From an uncultured Oscillibacter sp. (GTDB lineage Bacteria > Bacillota > Clostridia > Oscillospirales > Oscillospiraceae): 37,191 nucleotides of DNA. Positions 24,079-31,083 of the stretch are shown here, one piece after another; the stretch's first letter is position 1, and every line of letters starts with the position of its first letter. Where the stretch lies: NCBI GenBank assembly GCA_945868085.1, contig CAMBKF010000019.1, positions 1-37,191 on the forward strand. Reading direction: 5' to 3'. The position numbers and the translations under genes were made by a program. Under the pieces are notes generated by a model. That model was not told where the DNA came from, did not search any database, and saw nothing but the letters and a program-made list of their open reading frames with translations.

Positions 24079-25304
24079 ACTACTATCGCTATGAGGGGCA
24101 CACCCTCTGCGCCTGGGACGCGCTGCCCTATGAAAGAATAGACGCCCTGCCGGGGGAGGGAGAGGTCATTTTCCTCTTTGCCCGGGAGATGCTCACGGGC
24201 CGGGAGACCTTTCCCGTGACGGACGCGGCCCTCTTGACGGACAAAGAGAGCGTGGAGACCCTGGACGCCTCCGCCCCGGGCCCGGCCATCCCGCCGGAGC
24301 TGGAGGGGGCCATTCGGGCGGGCCGGGTGCGGGCCGTGAACCGGCTGCACCCCCGCTGGCAGGAGCTGCTCTTGCCCCTGCCGCGGAAGGAAAAGGTCCG
24401 GGTGAACCTCCTGGGCCTGGGGGACGTGGGCAGCACGCTGCTCCAGGGGCTGCGGCTGCTGGGCGGGGACGTCATCTCCTCCATCGGCATCTGCGACCTG
24501 CGGGAAAACGTGCCCCAGCGGTGGGAATTTGAGCTGAATCAGATCGGCCTGCCCTGGGAATATGACGCCCTGCCGCCGGTGGAGGTCATCGGGCCGGAGG
24601 AGCTGTTCAATGGAGATGTGTTCCTGTTCTGCGCGTCCCGGTTCGTGCCGGACACGGCGGTGAAAAACGGAGACGTGCGCATGGCCCAGTATGAGCTGAA
24701 CCGGGAGCTGGCGGCGCTGTACGCGAAAAAGGCCCGGGCGGCCCGGTATAAGGGCCTGTTCTGCGTGGTCAGCGACCCGGTGGACCCCCTGTGCCGGGCG
24801 GTGCTGCTGGAGAGCAACCGGAACGAGGTGGGCGTTCTGGACGGGGAGGGATTGTTCCCCCACCAGGTCAAGGGCTTCGGACTGGGGGTGATGAACGCCC
24901 GGGCGGCCTACTACGCCCAAAAGGACCAACGGTTTGCGGATTTCCTCACGGACGGCCGCAGCTTCGGCCCCCACGGGGAGGATCTGGTCATTGCCAACTC
25001 CATCGCGCACTATGACGATGTCCTCTCCCGGGAGCTGACGGATCTGGCCGCCCACGCCAACCTGGAGATGCGGCGAATGGGCTTCAAGCCATTTGTGGCT
25101 CCGGCCCTGTCATCGGGGGCGCTGAGTTTGCTGCTGTGCCTGCGGGGGCGGTGGCACTGCTCATCAGCCTACTTAGGCGGCGTGTTCATGGGCGGACGCA
25201 ACCGCATGACGCCGGGGGGCGTGGAGTTTGAGCGCCTGCCCCTGCCGAAGACGCTGCTTGACCGCCTGAAAGAGACAGAGGAAAAACTGAGGGCCATTCA
25301 ATAA
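24075..25304 (+). CDS. Lactate/malate dehydrogenase-like Rossmann protein
   Basis: A 409-residue protein overlapping the giant gene by 4 nt, so the two are made together. Residues 1-110 are an N-terminal extension of unknown role. VNLLGLGDVGSTLLQGL (about 113-129) is a dinucleotide-binding loop, followed by an acidic residue at the end of strand 2 (GICDL), which favours NAD over NADP. The LDH/MDH pattern continues: R-x-AQYELNREL, VSDPVD where the family has (T)NPVD, and GPHGEDLVIANS with a histidine near residue 300 at the place of the catalytic His in LDH (GEHGD). The Asn-to-Asp change at NPVD and the long N-terminus set it apart from classical enzymes. The substrate is unknown. Confidence 0.75.
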   Translation: MNYYRYEGHTLCAWDALPYERIDALPGEGEVIFLFAREMLTGRETFPVTDAALLTDKESVETLDASAPGPAIPPELEGAIRAGRVRAVNRLHPRWQELLLPLPRKEKVRVNLLGLGDVGSTLLQGLRLLGGDVISSIGICDLRENVPQRWEFELNQIGLPWEYDALPPVEVIGPEELFNGDVFLFCASRFVPDTAVKNGDVRMAQYELNRELAALYAKKARAARYKGLFCVVSDPVDPLCRAVLLESNRNEVGVLDGEGLFPHQVKGFGLGVMNARAAYYAQKDQRFADFLTDGRSFGPHGEDLVIANSIAHYDDVLSRELTDLAAHANLEMRRMGFKPFVAPALSSGALSLLLCLRGRWHCSSAYLGGVFMGGRNRMTPGGVEFERLPLPKTLLDRLKETEEKLRAIQ

Positions 25305-25330
25305 ACTGCAAACTGCCGAAAAATCCATTT

Positions 25331-25369
25331 TGTCATTCCGACCGTGTGTACACTGGCTTCGCAATGACA
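25331..25369. repeat. Dispersed palindrome (family A, copy 4)
   Basis: TGTCATTCCGA, CCGTGTGTACACTGG, CTTCGCAATGACA. The outer arms TGTCATT/AATGACA pair perfectly and the core GTGTGTACAC echoes the GTG...CAC cores of copies 1 and 2. It sits in the 102-nt gap inside the accessory operon. Confidence 0.6.
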
Positions 25370-25406
25370 GGTTTTTTCGACAGTCTCCATGAAAGAAGGG
25401 GTAAAG

Positions 25407-26444
25407 ATGCCGCTGACCGTTCTTTTGCCGAAAAATGCTTATAGCCCCGGGCTGCGGGACCTGCTCACGCCCCTGCTGCCGGCGGGCAGCACCTTTGCTG
25501 ACCCGGAAAGGGAGCTGGACGGCTTGCGGGGCCGGCGGCTCCTGTTTGCCGTGGCCCTGGACGAGGGGGGCTGCAACGAGGCCTACTATCACATGCTCTC
25601 CCGGCTGCGGCGGGATGCAGATTTGCTCGCCGGCTGCGTGGCCGGGGTAGTGGTCACGGGCGTGGGGGAGTTTTACACCAAGGATGTGGCCCGGGACATG
25701 GTGTTTGCCGCCAATCAGGCGGGCTGCGCCTTTTTGGGCCGGCCGCTGGTGGAGGCCACCGGCTCGCTGCGCAATTTCCGCGTCCAGGCGCAAATTGGCG
25801 GCGTGGACGAGGAAACGGCTTTCCGGGCGGCGATCTCGGAGCTGATCGGGCGGCTTGTGACCTGGGAAAAGCCCGGGCCCATCCGCCGCATTCTGGCCCT
25901 GCATGCCTCCCAGCGCAGCACCTCCAACACTCTGGCCTTCTGGGAGCTGGTGCGCAGAAACCTGCCGCCGGAGATGGCGGTGGAGGAGATCGGCCTGCGC
26001 AACGGCACCGTGCCCGACTGCAACGGCTGCAGCTACACCGCGTGCCTGCATTTTGGCGAGCAGGGCAGCTGCTTTTATGGCAGCGGGCCCATGGTGGAGG
26101 AGGTCTATCCCGCCGTGCGCCGGTGCGATGCCCTGGTGATGCTCTGCGCCAACTATAACGACGCCCTTTCCGCCAATCTGACCGCCTGCGTGAACCGGCT
26201 GACGGCCCTGTTCCGCCAGCAGCGGTTTTACGACAAAAGGCTGTTTGGCCTGGTGGTTTCCGGCTACTCCGGGGGCGATCTGCTGGCCCGGCAGCTGATC
26301 TCGGCCCTGAATATGAACAAGTCCTTTTTCCTGCCGCCCCATTTCTGCCTGCTGGAAACGGCCAACGAGCGGGGGAGCCTCCTGCGCCTGCCGGGTATCG
26401 AGGGGCGGGCGGCGGATTTTGCCCGGCAGATGGAAAAAGCGTAA
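25407..26444 (+). CDS. NADPH-dependent FMN reductase / iron-sulfur flavoprotein-like protein
   Basis: A 345-residue protein. The C-terminal half is flavodoxin-like: ILALHASQRSTSNTLAFWELV (FMN phosphate loop, about residues 160-180), then DCNGCSYTACLHFGEQGSC, whose cysteines match the positions used by iron-sulfur flavoproteins, and LVMLCANYNDALSANLTACVNRL for the second flavin loop. The first 150 residues form an extra alpha/beta region with no motif I recognise. I prefer ATG 25407, preceded by GAAGGGG, to ATG 25389. The gap to the dehydrogenase-like gene holds a family A palindrome but no terminator. The next gene encodes a second flavoprotein. Probable role: NAD(P)H-linked redox chemistry within the accessory operon; substrate unknown. 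Confidence 0.75.
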   Translation: MPLTVLLPKNAYSPGLRDLLTPLLPAGSTFADPERELDGLRGRRLLFAVALDEGGCNEAYYHMLSRLRRDADLLAGCVAGVVVTGVGEFYTKDVARDMVFAANQAGCAFLGRPLVEATGSLRNFRVQAQIGGVDEETAFRAAISELIGRLVTWEKPGPIRRILALHASQRSTSNTLAFWELVRRNLPPEMAVEEIGLRNGTVPDCNGCSYTACLHFGEQGSCFYGSGPMVEEVYPAVRRCDALVMLCANYNDALSANLTACVNRLTALFRQQRFYDKRLFGLVVSGYSGGDLLARQLISALNMNKSFFLPPHFCLLETANERGSLLRLPGIEGRAADFARQMEKA

Positions 26445-26473
26445 ACAGATAATTTTTTGAGGAGGTATACCCC

Positions 26474-27031
26474 ATGACCCTATACATCAACTGCTGCCCC
26501 AGACCCAATTCCCGGACGGACCGCCTGGCCCGGGCACTGCTGAAAAAGCTGGGGGCGTATGAGGAGCTGCGGCTGTACGATGAGCCCATCCGGGCTATGG
26601 ATCCCCAGCGGCTCCCCCACCGGGAGGAGCTGCTGGCCCGGGGCGAGCTGGATGACGAGATGTTCCGCTATGCCCATCAGTTCGCCGCGGCGGACCGGAT
26701 CGTGATAGCGGCGCCCTACTGGGATCTGTCCTTCCCGGCCCAGCTGAAGATCTATATCGAGAACATCTACGCCACAGGCATCGTGACGCGGTATGGCGCC
26801 GACGGCCGGCCGGAGGGCATGTGCCGGGCGGAGGAGCTGATCTATGTCACAACGTCGGGCGGCCCCTTTGACGGGCGCTTTGGCTATGGGTATGTGAAGG
26901 CGCTGGCAGAGGACTATTTCGGCATCCCAGCTACCCGGCTGCTCCTGGCGGAGGGGCTGGACATCCAGGGCAATGACCCGGAGGCGATCCTGCAAAAGGT
27001 CATGGCGGAAAACGGCCTGACAGAGGCGTAA
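26474..27031 (+). CDS. NAD(P)H-dependent flavin oxidoreductase, AzoR / flavodoxin-2 type
   Basis: A 185-residue flavodoxin-fold quinone or azo reductase-like protein. The N-terminal PRPNSRTDRLARALL (about residues 9-23) binds the FMN phosphate; APYWDLSFPAQLKIYIENI (about 76-94) and TTSGGPFDGRFGYGYVKAL are typical flavodoxin_2 segments that shape the isoalloxazine pocket. GAGGAGG lies upstream of ATG 26474, 29 nt after the previous gene, and a terminator follows, so it closes the operon that starts at 19309. Such enzymes transfer electrons from NAD(P)H to quinones, nitro or azo compounds in vitro; the physiological partner here is unknown. Confidence 0.88.
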   Translation: MTLYINCCPRPNSRTDRLARALLKKLGAYEELRLYDEPIRAMDPQRLPHREELLARGELDDEMFRYAHQFAAADRIVIAAPYWDLSFPAQLKIYIENIYATGIVTRYGADGRPEGMCRAEELIYVTTSGGPFDGRFGYGYVKALAEDYFGIPATRLLLAEGLDIQGNDPEAILQKVMAENGLTEA

Positions 27032-27055
27032 GACGCAGCGGAGAAACAATTCAGG

Positions 27056-27086
27056 AAGTGCCTCCCGGCAGCGGGAGGCACTTTTG
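27056..27086 (+). terminator. Rho-independent terminator ending the giant-protein operon
   Basis: AGTGCCTCCCG - GCA - GCGGGAGGCACT followed by TTTG. Stable stem, short U-tract. Confidence 0.88.
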
Positions 27087-27121
27087 TGCCCTTGAGACGG
27101 GGATGAACGGCTCCCGCGCGC

Positions 27122-27150
27122 TTTACAAGGGCGGGCTGCCGTGGTATACT
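27122..27150 (+). promoter_or_regulatory. Promoter of the cob operon
   Basis: TTTACA (27122-27127), 17 nt ending GTGG, TATACT (27145-27150). The leader to ATG 27182 is only about 25 nt, too short for a cobalamin riboswitch, so this operon is not riboswitch-controlled at its start. Confidence 0.8.
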
Positions 27151-27181
27151 TTTCCCGCATAAAAGAAAAAGGAGAAGCGCC

Positions 27182-27940
27182 ATGGATTGCAGCCAGCTCT
27201 ATATTTCTACCGTTTCCGCCGGGTGCGATGAGATCGCCGCCCGGTACGGCCTGGGCCTGGAGATTGCCGAATACTGCACCGCCGCGAATCTGGATGCCCC
27301 CATTCCGGAGGTGGTGACAGCTGCACAGTGCCACCGGCAGGCGGCGAAACGGTTTGTGTTCCATGCGCCGTTCAATGAGCTGTGTCCCGCCGCCATCGAC
27401 CCCCTGGCTGTCAGCCTGGCCCGGCATCGCTACGCCCAGGCCCTGGCCGCCGCCCAGGATTGGGGTTGCCGGCTGCTGGTGGTTCACACGGGATTTATCC
27501 CGTGGGTATACTATCCGGAGTGGTTCGTGGAGAAATCCGTGGAGTTTTGGCGGGAGTTTCTGCCGCAGGTGCCGGAGGGCATGGTCCTGTGCCTGGAAAA
27601 CGTCATGGAGCCGTCGCCGCAGATTCCGGTGGACATCATCCGCCAGGTGGACGATCCCCGGCTGCGGCTGTGCCTGGATGTGGGCCACGCCAATGCGGAG
27701 CTGTCCCGCACCCCGGTCATGGAGTGGGTGGAGGTGTGCAGGCCCTACCTGCGGCATCTGCACCTGCACAACAATGCCGGCGGCGGGGACCTTCACGACC
27801 CCCTGAAGCGGGGCACCATCCCCGTGGAGCAGGTGCTGCACGCACTGGCCCGGGAAGAACACCTAACCTATACATTGGAGACATTACAGGCGGAGGAGAA
27901 CGTCCGCTGGCTGCTGGAAAAAGGATTTTTAACGCTATGA
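27182..27940 (+). CDS. TIM-barrel sugar-phosphate isomerase/epimerase-like protein
   Basis: A 252-residue xylose-isomerase-like (AP endonuclease 2 superfamily) protein. Candidate metal ligands follow the family order: FHAPFNE, LLVVHTGF, CLENVMEP, CLDVGHAN, LRHLHLHNN with GDLHD, and YTLETL at the C-terminus. AAGGAG precedes ATG 27182. It overlaps cobT by ATGA and is first in the cob operon, implying a role tied to corrinoid assembly or to the lower ligand, but no known cobalamin step uses this fold as far as I recognise. A generic isomerase co-opted for ribose-phosphate or base chemistry would be one option. The substrate is unassigned. Confidence 0.8.
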   Translation: MDCSQLYISTVSAGCDEIAARYGLGLEIAEYCTAANLDAPIPEVVTAAQCHRQAAKRFVFHAPFNELCPAAIDPLAVSLARHRYAQALAAAQDWGCRLLVVHTGFIPWVYYPEWFVEKSVEFWREFLPQVPEGMVLCLENVMEPSPQIPVDIIRQVDDPRLRLCLDVGHANAELSRTPVMEWVEVCRPYLRHLHLHNNAGGGDLHDPLKRGTIPVEQVLHALAREEHLTYTLETLQAEENVRWLLEKGFLTL

Positions 27941-29028
27941 ATTACGAAGAACGGCTCCTAAAGGAGCTGCCCCATATCACGCCCGCCAATGCCGATGCCA
28001 TGGCCCGGGCGGCGGTATACCAGGGCACCCTGGCCAAGCCCCCGGGCAGCCTGGGGGCGCTGGAGAATATCTATATCCGCCTGTGCGGCATCAGCGGGAA
28101 GCTGCACCCGGTCTATAGCCCCTGCCGCATTATCGTCCTCTGTGCGGATAACGGCGTGGTGGAGGAGGGCGTATCCGTGACGCCCCGGAGCGTCACGGCG
28201 GCCCAGGCGGTGAACATGACAAACTATTGCACCGGCATGAGCGCTATGGCCCATCACTTTGGAGATGAGATACAGGTGGTGGATGTGGGCATCGCCGATG
28301 AATACGATTGCCCGGCTATCCTGAACCGAAGGATCCTGCCCGGTACCCGCAATTTAGCGCGGGAGCCCGCTATGACCCGGCAGGAGGCGGCCCGGTCCGT
28401 CTGGACGGGTATGGAGCTGGCCCGCCAGGCGAAGGATGAGGGCGTGGCCATATTAGGCGCCGGGGAGATGGGCATCGGCAACACCACCACTTCCGCAGCG
28501 GTACTGGCAGCCCTGACGGGCCTGCCGGTGGAGGCTGTTACCGGCCGTGGCGGCGGCATGACCGACGCAGGCTTCCTGCGAAAAAAGCAGGTCATCACCG
28601 ACGCCCTGGCCCTGCACCGGCCGGACAAAAAAGATGTGCTGGACGTTTTGAGCAAGGTGGGCGGATTGGACATAGCCGCCATGTGCGGCGTGTTCCTGGG
28701 GGCGGCCCGGCAGCGGCTGCCGGTGGTCATCGATGGGTTTATCTCCGTGGTGGCGGCCCTGTGCGCCGGGCGGCTGTGCCCGGCGGCAGAGGACTATTTC
28801 TTCGCCTCTCACGCCTCCCACGAGGTGGGCTATGCCGCCGCTGTAAAGGAGTTGGGCCTGGAGCCGTGGCTGCACCTGGGCATGCGCCTGGGAGAGGGCA
28901 GCGGCTGCCCCATCGCCTTTCGGGTGATGGAGGCGGCCTGCGCCGCCGCCGAGGGCATGGCCACCTTTGCCGGCGCTGCCATCGACGACAGCTATCTGGA
29001 TGACATCCGGGGAAAGGATTGCTTCTGA
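27937..29028 (+). CDS. cobT: Nicotinate-nucleotide--dimethylbenzimidazole phosphoribosyltransferase
   Basis: A 363-residue enzyme that activates the lower-ligand base (DMB or another base) to its alpha-ribotide using nicotinate mononucleotide. Recognised by KPPGSLGALE near residue 30, CADNGVVEEGVSVTP, GEMGIGNTTTSAAVLAALTG, TGRGGGMTDAGF, VVIDGFIS and SHASHEVGY, which together define CobT; a Glu in the LGEGSGCP stretch corresponds to the catalytic region. I start at ATG 27937, which overlaps the previous stop; the frame is open further upstream but that part is the antiparallel reading of the TIM-barrel gene. Nearby cobU and cobS complete the nucleotide-loop pathway. The base used cannot be told from sequence. 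Confidence 0.95.
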   Translation: MNYEERLLKELPHITPANADAMARAAVYQGTLAKPPGSLGALENIYIRLCGISGKLHPVYSPCRIIVLCADNGVVEEGVSVTPRSVTAAQAVNMTNYCTGMSAMAHHFGDEIQVVDVGIADEYDCPAILNRRILPGTRNLAREPAMTRQEAARSVWTGMELARQAKDEGVAILGAGEMGIGNTTTSAAVLAALTGLPVEAVTGRGGGMTDAGFLRKKQVITDALALHRPDKKDVLDVLSKVGGLDIAAMCGVFLGAARQRLPVVIDGFISVVAALCAGRLCPAAEDYFFASHASHEVGYAAAVKELGLEPWLHLGMRLGEGSGCPIAFRVMEAACAAAEGMATFAGAAIDDSYLDDIRGKDCF

Positions 29029-29029
29029 T

Positions 29030-29569
29030 ATGACCGTGTTTCTCTCCGGCGGCTGTAAAAACGGGAAATCCACACTGGCCGAGCAGACCGCCGTGTACTT
29101 GAGCCGGCCGGGGCAGCTGTATTATCTGGCCACCATGATCCCCCACGATGAGGAGGACCGCAGCCGCATTGCCCGCCATGTGGCCAGCCGCTCGGGCCTG
29201 GGCTTTCAGACCATTGAGTGCGGCCTGGGGCTGGAGGCGGCACTGCAGGATGCTGATGTGGAGGGCACCTATCTTCTGGATAGCGTCACCGCCCTGCTTT
29301 CCAATGAGATGTTCCGCCCGGACGGCTCGATAGATCTCACCGCCCCGGAGCGGGTGGCCCGGGAGCTGAAAGCCTTGGCCCGGCGAATGAAAAGCATGGT
29401 GTTCGTCAGCGACTATATCTATTCCGACGCCATGATTTACGGCGACCTCACGGAGCAGTATCGCCGGGGCCTGGCCCATATCGACCGGAGCCTGGCCGCC
29501 GTGTGTGACGCTGTAGCAGAGGTGAGCTTCGGGGGCCGCATCGTTTACAAAGGAGAACTGCCTGTATGA
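29030..29569 (+). CDS. cobU: Adenosylcobinamide kinase / adenosylcobinamide-phosphate guanylyltransferase (divergent CobU)
   Basis: A 179-residue P-loop enzyme that phosphorylates adenosylcobinamide and adds GMP to give adenosylcobinamide-GDP. The P-loop is SGGCKNGKSTLAE (residues 6-18), where most CobU proteins have GGARSGKS. YYLATM and RIARHVASRSGLGFQTIE match the segment that carries the guanylylated His. The C-terminal segment VFVSDYIYSDAM replaces the usual VSNEVGxGIVP, so it is a divergent member. A short second CobU-like gene at 30319 retains that missing signature. ATG 29030 lies 1 nt after the cobT stop with GGAAAGGA upstream, and the stop overlaps cobS by ATGA. Confidence 0.88.
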   Translation: MTVFLSGGCKNGKSTLAEQTAVYLSRPGQLYYLATMIPHDEEDRSRIARHVASRSGLGFQTIECGLGLEAALQDADVEGTYLLDSVTALLSNEMFRPDGSIDLTAPERVARELKALARRMKSMVFVSDYIYSDAMIYGDLTEQYRRGLAHIDRSLAAVCDAVAEVSFGGRIVYKGELPV

Positions 29570-30306
29570 AAAAATGGTTCACCGGCTTTTCTATGTGTTG
29601 GGGGATGTTTTGTGCCATTCCCAACCCCATCCGCCGTTGGGACAGCGGCTGCTACCGGCGGATGCTCCTGTGCCTGCCTTTTTTAGGGGGCGTTTTGGGG
29701 CTTATCTGGGCGGGGATCGGCCTTTTGCTGCTGCGCCTTTCGGCTCCGGGGCCTGTTTTTGCCCTGTGCATGACGGCGGCCCCCTGGTGCCTTACGGGGT
29801 TTATCCACCTGGACGGGTTCATGGACTGCTGTGACGCGGTGCTCTCCCGCCGGGACCAGGCCCGCCGCCGGGAGATCCTCAAGGATTCCCATGTGGGTTC
29901 CTTTGCCGTTATCTGCCTGGTGCTGCTGGCCATGGCCGGCTACAGCGTGTGGTCCTGCCCGGCGGAGGTGGAGACGCTGTGGGCCCTGCCCCTGGTGTGC
30001 GCCGGAGCCCGGTGCGTCAGTGCCGGGGCGGTGCTGAGCCTTAAACCCTTGGAGACCAGCGGCTACCATGCCATGGGGCAGAGTCGGGGCGGCGCGGCCG
30101 CCGCGTGGATTTTGGCGGCGGTATCCATAGGGCTGGGTGCACTGGTTCCCGGATGGGGCTTTTTAGCCCCGGCGGCTGCCACCCTTGTGGCCGGCGTCGC
30201 GGTTTTTTCTCTGCGGCGGAATTTGGGCGGCATGTGCGGGGACATCTCCGGCGCCGCCATCACTTTGGGCGAATTGGCCGGCAGCGCCGCGCTGCTGCTG
30301 TTATAA
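29566..30306 (+). CDS. cobS: Adenosylcobinamide-GDP ribazoletransferase (cobalamin synthase)
   Basis: A 246-residue integral membrane enzyme joining adenosylcobinamide-GDP with the alpha-ribazole nucleotide from CobT, the last assembly step of cobalamin. The metal-binding signature GFIHLDGFMDCCDAVLSRR (about residues 77-95), then ILKDSHVGSFAV, is the CobS hallmark; the canonical form is HxDGxxDxxDxx. Several hydrophobic helices follow, and PNPIRRWD near residue 20 is typical of the N-terminus. The size is normal. It overlaps cobU by 4 nt and is followed after 12 nt by the short CobU-like gene. Confidence 0.95.
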   Translation: MKKWFTGFSMCWGMFCAIPNPIRRWDSGCYRRMLLCLPFLGGVLGLIWAGIGLLLLRLSAPGPVFALCMTAAPWCLTGFIHLDGFMDCCDAVLSRRDQARRREILKDSHVGSFAVICLVLLAMAGYSVWSCPAEVETLWALPLVCAGARCVSAGAVLSLKPLETSGYHAMGQSRGGAAAAWILAAVSIGLGALVPGWGFLAPAAATLVAGVAVFSLRRNLGGMCGDISGAAITLGELAGSAALLLL

Positions 30307-30318
30307 GGAGGGAAGCCT

Positions 30319-30675
30319 ATGGATCTCATCATCGGCGGGGCCTATCAGGGGAAGCTGGCCTACGCTATGGAGCATTTTCATCTGACGCAGGAGGACCTGG
30401 CCTGCTATGAGGGGGGCTTTGACACCTCCCGCCGCTGCATCTGCTATTTAGAGCAGGCGGTATATGCCGCCGTGGCCGCCGGGGAGCCCTTTGTGCTGCC
30501 CCGGCTGCGCCCGGACGCGGTGGTGCTCTGCACGGATGTGTCCTGCGGAGTGGTGCCTATGGATAAGACCCAGCGCCTGTGGCGGGAGGAAGTGGGCCGG
30601 GCCGTGTGCGCCCTGGCCCGGCAGGCGGACTCCGTCACCCGGATCTTCTGCGGTCTGCCGCTGCGGCTGAAGTAA
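30319..30675 (+). CDS. Short CobU-like protein (118 aa)
   Basis: Aligned by eye to CobU, this protein keeps only the two ends. It has an N-terminal P-loop-like IIGGAYQGKLAYA (residues 4-16) with the usual Ser/Thr after Lys replaced by Leu. Its C-terminal half is very CobU-like: VVLCTDVSCGVVPMDK for VSNEVGxGIVP, RLWREEVGRAVCALARQADSV for the FRDxxGxxNQxLA stretch, and IFCGLPLRLK at the very end. The middle with the guanylylated His is missing. It may be a non-catalytic partner or a second subunit that complements the divergent CobU at 29030. AAGGAGGGAAGCCT lies upstream of ATG 30319. It ends the cob operon. Confidence 0.75.
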   Translation: MDLIIGGAYQGKLAYAMEHFHLTQEDLACYEGGFDTSRRCICYLEQAVYAAVAAGEPFVLPRLRPDAVVLCTDVSCGVVPMDKTQRLWREEVGRAVCALARQADSVTRIFCGLPLRLK

Positions 30676-30681
30676 TCTGCG

Positions 30682-30725
30682 CCGCGGCAAAAAATGCCGA
30701 AAAAGGGGCTTGTATTTTGCCGCGG
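30682..30725. other. Inverted repeat spanning the -35 region of the riboswitch promoter
   Basis: CCGCGGCAAAA (30682-30692) and TTTTGCCGCGG (30715-30725) form a perfect 11-bp inverted repeat with a 22-nt spacer. The right arm overlaps the -35 box and spacer of the promoter at 30710-30738, so it could be an operator or the 3' end of the cob transcript; no U-tract follows. Confidence 0.6.
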
Positions 30726-30738
30726 GGTGTGTTAAAGT
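30710..30738 (+). promoter_or_regulatory. Promoter of the riboswitch / surface-protein transcript
   Basis: TTGTAT (30710-30715), 17 nt, TAAAGT (30733-30738). It places transcription start just before the cobalamin riboswitch. Confidence 0.7.
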
Positions 30739-30744
30739 AAAGAC

Positions 30745-30905
30745 AACTCAATAGCGGGACAGCGTGTGCCGGGTCATCCGGCAGCGGAATGGGGTGAAAA
30801 GCCCCGCGAGACGGTCACTGTGAAGCCGGGTTTACCGGATAAGTCAGATACGCAGGGCGCTGCTCCCGGACCACTGCCATACCCGGGGTCGAAGCGCGAG
30901 AAATG
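30745..30905 (+). promoter_or_regulatory. Cobalamin (adenosylcobalamin-class) riboswitch
   Basis: The core has the conserved order: GTGCCGG...CCGGCA hairpin, GGAATGGGGTGAAAAGCCCC (the B12-box region GGTGnAAnnCC), GACGGTCACTGTGAAGCC for the CCCGCnACUGUAA-like part, and AAGTCAGATACGC for the AAGYCAGGAnACC end. It is followed 16 nt later by an intrinsic terminator, so ligand binding should stop transcription before the downstream 1893-residue surface protein. Subtype was not resolved. Confidence 0.9.
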
Positions 30906-30920
30906 ATAGGGATTATTGCG

Positions 30921-30953
30921 CCCGGCTGCCTATGGCAGCCGGGTGCTTTTTTT
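30921..30953 (+). terminator. Riboswitch-controlled intrinsic terminator
   Basis: CCCGGCTGCC - TAT - GGCAGCCGGG, a perfect 10-bp stem, then TGC and TTTTTTT. It lies between the cobalamin aptamer and the coding region and is the likely expression platform. A second hairpin without a U-tract (GGGGG at 30992-30996 with CCCCC at 31017-31021) follows in the remaining leader. Confidence 0.93.
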
Positions 30954-31083
30954 GCCAAGCCGAAGCGGCGCAGCAGCCGCATCTTTCCATAGGGGGCCGG
31001 AGTTTAAGCCGCTCCGCCCCCGATTCCTCGGCAAATTCGCCATAGAGGCGTTTGCATAAAATTCGAAAGAAAGGAAATAAGAG

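Noticed and set aside
27087-27181. Cobalamin riboswitch upstream of the cob operon
   Set aside because: Only about 30 nt lie between the promoter and the ATG, and no B12-box-like sequence is present.
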